The notes under the pieces are model-generated. The model searched no databases and was not told the DNA's origin. It saw only the letters and a list, made by a program, of their open reading frames with translations. Below, piece after piece: positions 52,440 through 55,147 of a stretch of 55,147 nt of DNA. The position numbers were made by a program, and so were the translations under genes. The DNA comes from Planomicrobium okeanokoites (GTDB lineage Bacteria; Bacillota; Bacilli; Bacillales_A; Planococcaceae). Within the stretch, counting starts at the first letter, position 1. Each line of letters opens with the position of its first letter. The stretch spans positions 1 through 55,147 of the forward strand of contig NZ_QQRS01000011.1 in NCBI RefSeq assembly GCF_003428875.1, given 5' to 3'.

Positions 52440-53536
52440 ATAGAATCCTCTCCTTCTTTATCTCCGTTAATTTTGTATTCCTCTTTCAAACGTTCCCTGA
52501 AAAGCTTAGCCCTGGCGATGTCACGTTCGTTGGGTGACAACGGTCTGTCTGAGTAATGCTGCAGAAAAGCTGGCTGCATAAAAACCATCAGCTCATTTAA
52601 GATAGACATATCAATTTTTTCTATTAACTTCAAGTCTATCCCTAACCGAACATCAGAAAGGCATTTAGCCGCTTCTTCAGTCGTCAACAACCTCGAATAC
52701 GTAAGAACACCGAGCGAGCGGTAAATACGGTCTTCGAGTTTTAATGGAGAATTACTTAAAATCGCTTCTCTGGCCCGTCGCTCCTGTTCAATAATCTGCT
52801 CAGTCATATTCTGTAAATCCTGAAGTATCTCATATTCAGACTTACCTAGTGTCAACTGGTTCGAAATTTGGTAAACGTTTCCCAAAGCTTCGCTTCCTTC
52901 TCCATAGATACCCCTCACAACCATTCCTAAGCGCGAAATAGCCGGAATAATACGTGTTATCTGTTGGGACATAGTCAAAGCAGGTAAATGGAGCATCACT
53001 GAAGCCCGCATGCCAGTTCCTGTATTAGTGGGACAACTGGTCAAATAGCCAAACTTCTCATGAAATGCGTATTGCAGATTTTCCTCCAGCAAGGAATCCA
53101 ACTGATTCGCTATTTTATAAGCTTCTTGTAAATGGAAACCTGCTTGTAGACTTTGAATACGCAAATGATCTTCTTCGTTTATCATGATACTGAGTTCTTC
53201 ATTTTTTGAAAGCATCACCGATCCTGAATGCACACCTGACGCGAGATGAGGACTGATTAAATGTTTCTCCACCAGTAATTCCCTGTGTAAGGAAGAAACT
53301 TCATGAATATCGATATGAGTGAATTCTTGGTCCAAGTCCTTACCTTTATCCAATAAAACAGAAGAGATTGCCTTATCAACTTTTAAAGCTTCATCTTCTG
53401 TAAAAGCATAAGGAAATTTAAACTCACTAAGATTTCGCGCTAATCTTATTCTTGTACTCATGGCTATATCCGTATTTTCTCCTTCATTAGCCATCCAACT
53501 GCTCGCTTTTGGCTCTAAAAAACGATCAATCGCCAC
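52436..53536 (-). CDS. mcsB: Protein-arginine kinase McsB
   Basis: A 366-residue arginine kinase of the phosphagen kinase fold. ATP-binding arginines lie in STRIRLARN (about residues 26-34), and [14 protein letters not shown] (about 164-177) and [13 protein letters not shown] are conserved. It marks proteins with phosphoarginine for ClpCP degradation. I chose the GTG at 53536, eight bases after GGGAG; the upstream GTG at 53545 overlaps that site. It overlaps mcsA by 11 bases. Confidence 0.94.
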   Translation of the reverse strand: MAIDRFLEPKASSWMANEGENTDIAMSTRIRLARNLSEFKFPYAFTEDEALKVDKAISSVLLDKGKDLDQEFTHIDIHEVSSLHRELLVEKHLISPHLASGVHSGSVMLSKNEELSIMINEEDHLRIQSLQAGFHLQEAYKIANQLDSLLEENLQYAFHEKFGYLTSCPTNTGTGMRASVMLHLPALTMSQQITRIIPAISRLGMVVRGIYGEGSEALGNVYQISNQLTLGKSEYEILQDLQNMTEQIIEQERRAREAILSNSPLKLEDRIYRSLGVLTYSRLLTTEEAAKCLSDVRLGIDLKLIEKIDMSILNELMVFMQPAFLQHYSDRPLSPNERDIARAKLFRERLKEEYKINGDKEGEDSI

Positions 53537-54059
53537 GATTAGCACTCCCTTCGAGCTCTTTGTTCAACTCTCGTATCTGATCTCGTAACTTTGCTGCCTC
53601 TTCAAATTCTTCTGCTTCAATTGAATTCTTTAATTGTTTTCTTAACTCTTCAATTTCTTTTTTTATTTTTAATGTGCTGCCATAGGAGGCTGGAATTTTC
53701 CCAGTATGCTCCTTGTTTCCATTATGCAGACGTTTAAAAATTTCCTCTAAATTCGATTCAAACGTTTCATAACAAGTGGCACAACCAAATTTACCTAGTT
53801 TCAAAAAATTGTTAAATGTGAATCCGCAAGAGGGACATACGGAAATTTCTTTTTGTACTGGACTGACCGTTGGAGATTGGACCGGAAACCAATTTGAAAG
53901 TAATTGGTGAATAGCTAATGGATCTTGTTCAAAAGCTAAGTTCAAGTTATGGTTCTCAGCTGCACATACATGACACAAATGCCTCTCTGTAAGTTGGCCA
54001 TTTCTTTTCTGTTTAACTAATACAGAAGCAGGACGTTCCCCGCATTGATTGCAAATCAT
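53526..54059 (-). CDS. mcsA: McsA, zinc-binding activator of McsB
   Basis: A 177-residue protein with CxxC pairs at the N terminus (MICNQCGERP, CHVC) and in the middle (CPSCGF, CATCYE), and a C-terminal UVR domain (EEIEELRKQLKNSIEAEEFE and on). It activates McsB and senses metal and thiol stress in Bacillus. The ATG at 54059 gives the family start MICNQC and has GGGGTGG upstream; an ATG at 54074 overlaps the ctsR stop by one base. Confidence 0.92.
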   Translation of the reverse strand: MICNQCGERPASVLVKQKRNGQLTERHLCHVCAAENHNLNLAFEQDPLAIHQLLSNWFPVQSPTVSPVQKEISVCPSCGFTFNNFLKLGKFGCATCYETFESNLEEIFKRLHNGNKEHTGKIPASYGSTLKIKKEIEELRKQLKNSIEAEEFEEAAKLRDQIRELNKELEGSANRGD

Positions 54060-54073
54060 CGTACCACCCCTCA

Positions 54074-54550
54074 TTAATTCGACTGAAATTGGATCGTAAA
54101 TAGCATGGCTATTAATATACGGGCTCTCACTTCATCTCTCAAAGGCAACCCAAGTAAAAGTGTTGAGCGGTCGATAGCACTTAAAATCATCTTTGCTTCC
54201 CGCTTAGTTATAATATCTTCGTCTAATAGACGAAAAACAATATCTTCCGCCATACTTTGAGTAGCACCATTCTCTAGATGTTGAATTACTCCGTTTATTA
54301 AATCGGATTTTTGGTGAAGGCGTATACGTTTTATACGAATATAGCCTCCGCCACCTCTTTTACTTTCAACTATATAACCTCTCTCCGGAGTAAATCTTGT
54401 ATTGATTACATAATTAATTTGGGAAGGGACACATTGAAATTTTTCAGCTATTTCGCTTCTTTTAATTTCAATATGTTCTCTTTCGCTTAATTCGATAACT
54501 TGCTTTAAATACCCTTCAATTACGTCAGAAATGTTCCGCACCGCATTCAC
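54074..54550 (-). CDS. ctsR: Class III stress gene repressor CtsR
   Basis: A 158-residue repressor with an N-terminal winged helix (about residues 5-75) that ends in the glycine-rich RGGGGYIRIKRI (heat-sensing and DNA-binding wing, about 62-74) and a C-terminal McsB-interacting domain. It binds the heptad repeat AGTCAAA at its own promoter. It is the first gene of ctsR-mcsA-mcsB-clpC. Its start is an ATG at 54550; GGGGTGAA lies upstream. Confidence 0.96.
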   Translation of the reverse strand: MNAVRNISDVIEGYLKQVIELSEREHIEIKRSEIAEKFQCVPSQINYVINTRFTPERGYIVESKRGGGGYIRIKRIRLHQKSDLINGVIQHLENGATQSMAEDIVFRLLDEDIITKREAKMILSAIDRSTLLLGLPLRDEVRARILIAMLFTIQFQSN

Positions 54551-54579
54551 CCCTTTACTGCCATTAATCTATAATTGAC

Positions 54580-54596
54580 TTTGACTATATTTGACT
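54580..54596 (-). promoter_or_regulatory. CtsR operator
   Basis: The minus strand reads AGTCAAATATAGTCAAA, two direct heptads AGTCAAA separated by three bases, a perfect match to the CtsR consensus. A third partial heptad (GTCAA) follows. It lies just downstream of the -10, so a bound CtsR would block initiation. Confidence 0.95.
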
Positions 54597-54598
54597 TA

Positions 54599-54628
54599 AT
54601 TATAACGTAAGTTTTTTATAGAATTCAA
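54599..54628 (-). promoter_or_regulatory. ctsR operon promoter (sigma-A)
   Basis: The minus strand shows -35 TTGAAT (54623-54628), 18 bases and a perfect -10 TATAAT (54599-54604). The operator follows directly. Confidence 0.85.
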
Positions 54629-54652
54629 ATAGTAAGTACTGAGTAAGTTATA

Positions 54653-54682
54653 AAAAAACCCGGAAATATATATTCCGGGTAT
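54653..54682 (-). terminator. Terminator after the DUF3006-like gene
   Basis: The minus strand pairs ACCCGGAATAT with ATTTCCGGGT and runs into TTTTTTT. It isolates the small gene from the ctsR promoter. Confidence 0.88.
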
Positions 54683-54687
54683 ACTAA

Positions 54688-54933
54688 TTACTCTTCATCA
54701 AATATTCTCTTTTTAAAATCTTTTAAGTGGCTCTTAATAGATTTCGTTTCATCTTCAAGATACATAGTTTTCCATTGCGTTCCTTCTAGCCATATTTTCA
54801 CAATATCTCCTGGCGTAACATCGTGGGTAAATTCATTCAGAGGAAAGGTATATTGTTCTTTTCCTTCTTCTACTGGCGTTAGTAGTACTGTCCTTTTATC
54901 AATAGTTTCTACTTTATATATTCCAGCTTTCAT
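54688..54933 (-). CDS. Small DUF3006-like protein
   Basis: An 81-residue soluble protein, MKAGIYKVETIDKRTVLLTP followed by a stretch with PLNEF, TPGDIVKIWLEG and a charged EDETKSIKSHLKDFKKRI tail. The pattern (N-terminal beta strands, 'PL..F', 'GDIVKI', C-terminal Lys-rich helix) resembles DUF3006, whose function is unknown. I chose the ATG at 54933 eight bases after GAGG; a GTG three codons upstream falls in the ribosome binding site. It stands alone between the rRNA terminator and the ctsR operon, with no clear promoter of its own. Confidence 0.6.
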   Translation of the reverse strand: MKAGIYKVETIDKRTVLLTPVEEGKEQYTFPLNEFTHDVTPGDIVKIWLEGTQWKTMYLEDETKSIKSHLKDFKKRIFDEE

Positions 54934-55014
54934 TTTTACCACCTCTATATTAATTTTCCCATTCTTAAGCTTTTTAATCTTTAATCATGTTCAAACACTA
55001 GAAAAATTTCTCCA

Positions 55015-55050
55015 TAAAAAAAGGCCGCTACCGCTTGCGCGGTAACGACC
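55015..55050 (-). terminator. rRNA operon terminator (after 5S)
   Basis: The minus strand pairs GGTCGTTACCGC with GCGGTAGCGGCC (loop GCAA, one mismatch) and ends in TTTTTTT. It is about ten bases past the 5S 3' end. Confidence 0.93.
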
Positions 55051-55061
55051 TTTCTTTCTGT

Positions 55062-55147
55062 GCCCAGCGGCGTCCTACTCTCACAGGGGGAGATCCCCCA
55101 ACTACCATCGGCGCAAAAGAGCTTAACTGCCGTGTTCGGGATGGGAA
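55062..55147 (-). rRNA. 5S ribosomal RNA, 3' part (partial)
   Basis: The minus strand reads TTCCCATCCCGAACACGGCA, then GTTAAGCTCTTTTGCGCCGA and TGGTAGTTGGGGGATCTCCC, and ends GTAGGACGCCGCTGGGC, the 3' two-thirds of a bacterial 5S rRNA. The 5' part lies beyond the window. The 3' end is taken at the last base of GCTGGGC by comparison with Bacillus. It closes the rRNA operon upstream of this gene block. Confidence 0.96.

Overview
The window is a 55 kb block of core information-processing genes from a low-to-moderate GC Gram-positive bacterium of the order Bacillales. Gene order, the KbaA and SalA homologues, the CtsR-McsA-McsB-ClpC operon and the protein sequences fit the Planococcaceae (Planococcus or a relative). 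That placement rests on recalled family resemblance, not on a search. All supported genes lie on the minus strand, so the block reads from high to low coordinates. It is bracketed by two rRNA operons in the same orientation: the 3' part of a 5S gene at the right end and the first bases of a 16S gene at the left end.

In transcription order: (1) a small DUF3006-like gene, then ctsR-mcsA-mcsB-clpC behind a sigma-A promoter and a CtsR operator, then radA and yacL; disA is missing from its usual place between them. (2) ispD-ispF-gltX, then a cysteine T-box riboswitch controlling cysE-cysS, with mrnC, rlmB and rae1 tightly coupled behind. (3) sigH with its own promoter, rpmG, secE and nusG. (4) rplK-rplA, the L10 leader with a consensus promoter, rplJ-rplL, an RsmC-like methyltransferase, and rpoB-rpoC. 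(5) The str operon rpsL-rpsG-fusA-tuf, with a strong promoter and a leader of about 365 nt in the place where rplGB usually sits; tuf has an extra promoter. (6) A Na+/H+ antiporter gene inserted between tuf and the S10 operon. (7) The S10-spc-alpha ribosomal protein cluster from rpsJ to rplQ, with secY and adk. The map and KOW-protein genes usually found between adk and infA are absent; a 415 bp region with a promoter and a leader able to form a pseudoknot takes their place. (8) ecfA1-ecfA2-ecfT-truA, rplM-rpsI behind an L13-type leader, salA and kbaA, then the promoter and leader of the next rRNA operon.

Together the genes build the ribosome, RNA polymerase core, elongation factors, the Sec channel and associated quality control. 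The most interesting parts are non-coding: several promoter-plus-leader regions with interleaved helices or attenuator-like hairpins (infA, rpsL, rplJ, rplM, rpsJ, nusG, cysE), a 13 bp inverted-repeat element between rplQ and ecfA1, and three genes lost from otherwise conserved slots. I found no phage, CRISPR, transposase or defence system. Starts were chosen by ribosome binding site and remembered family N termini, and several differ from the longest open frame.
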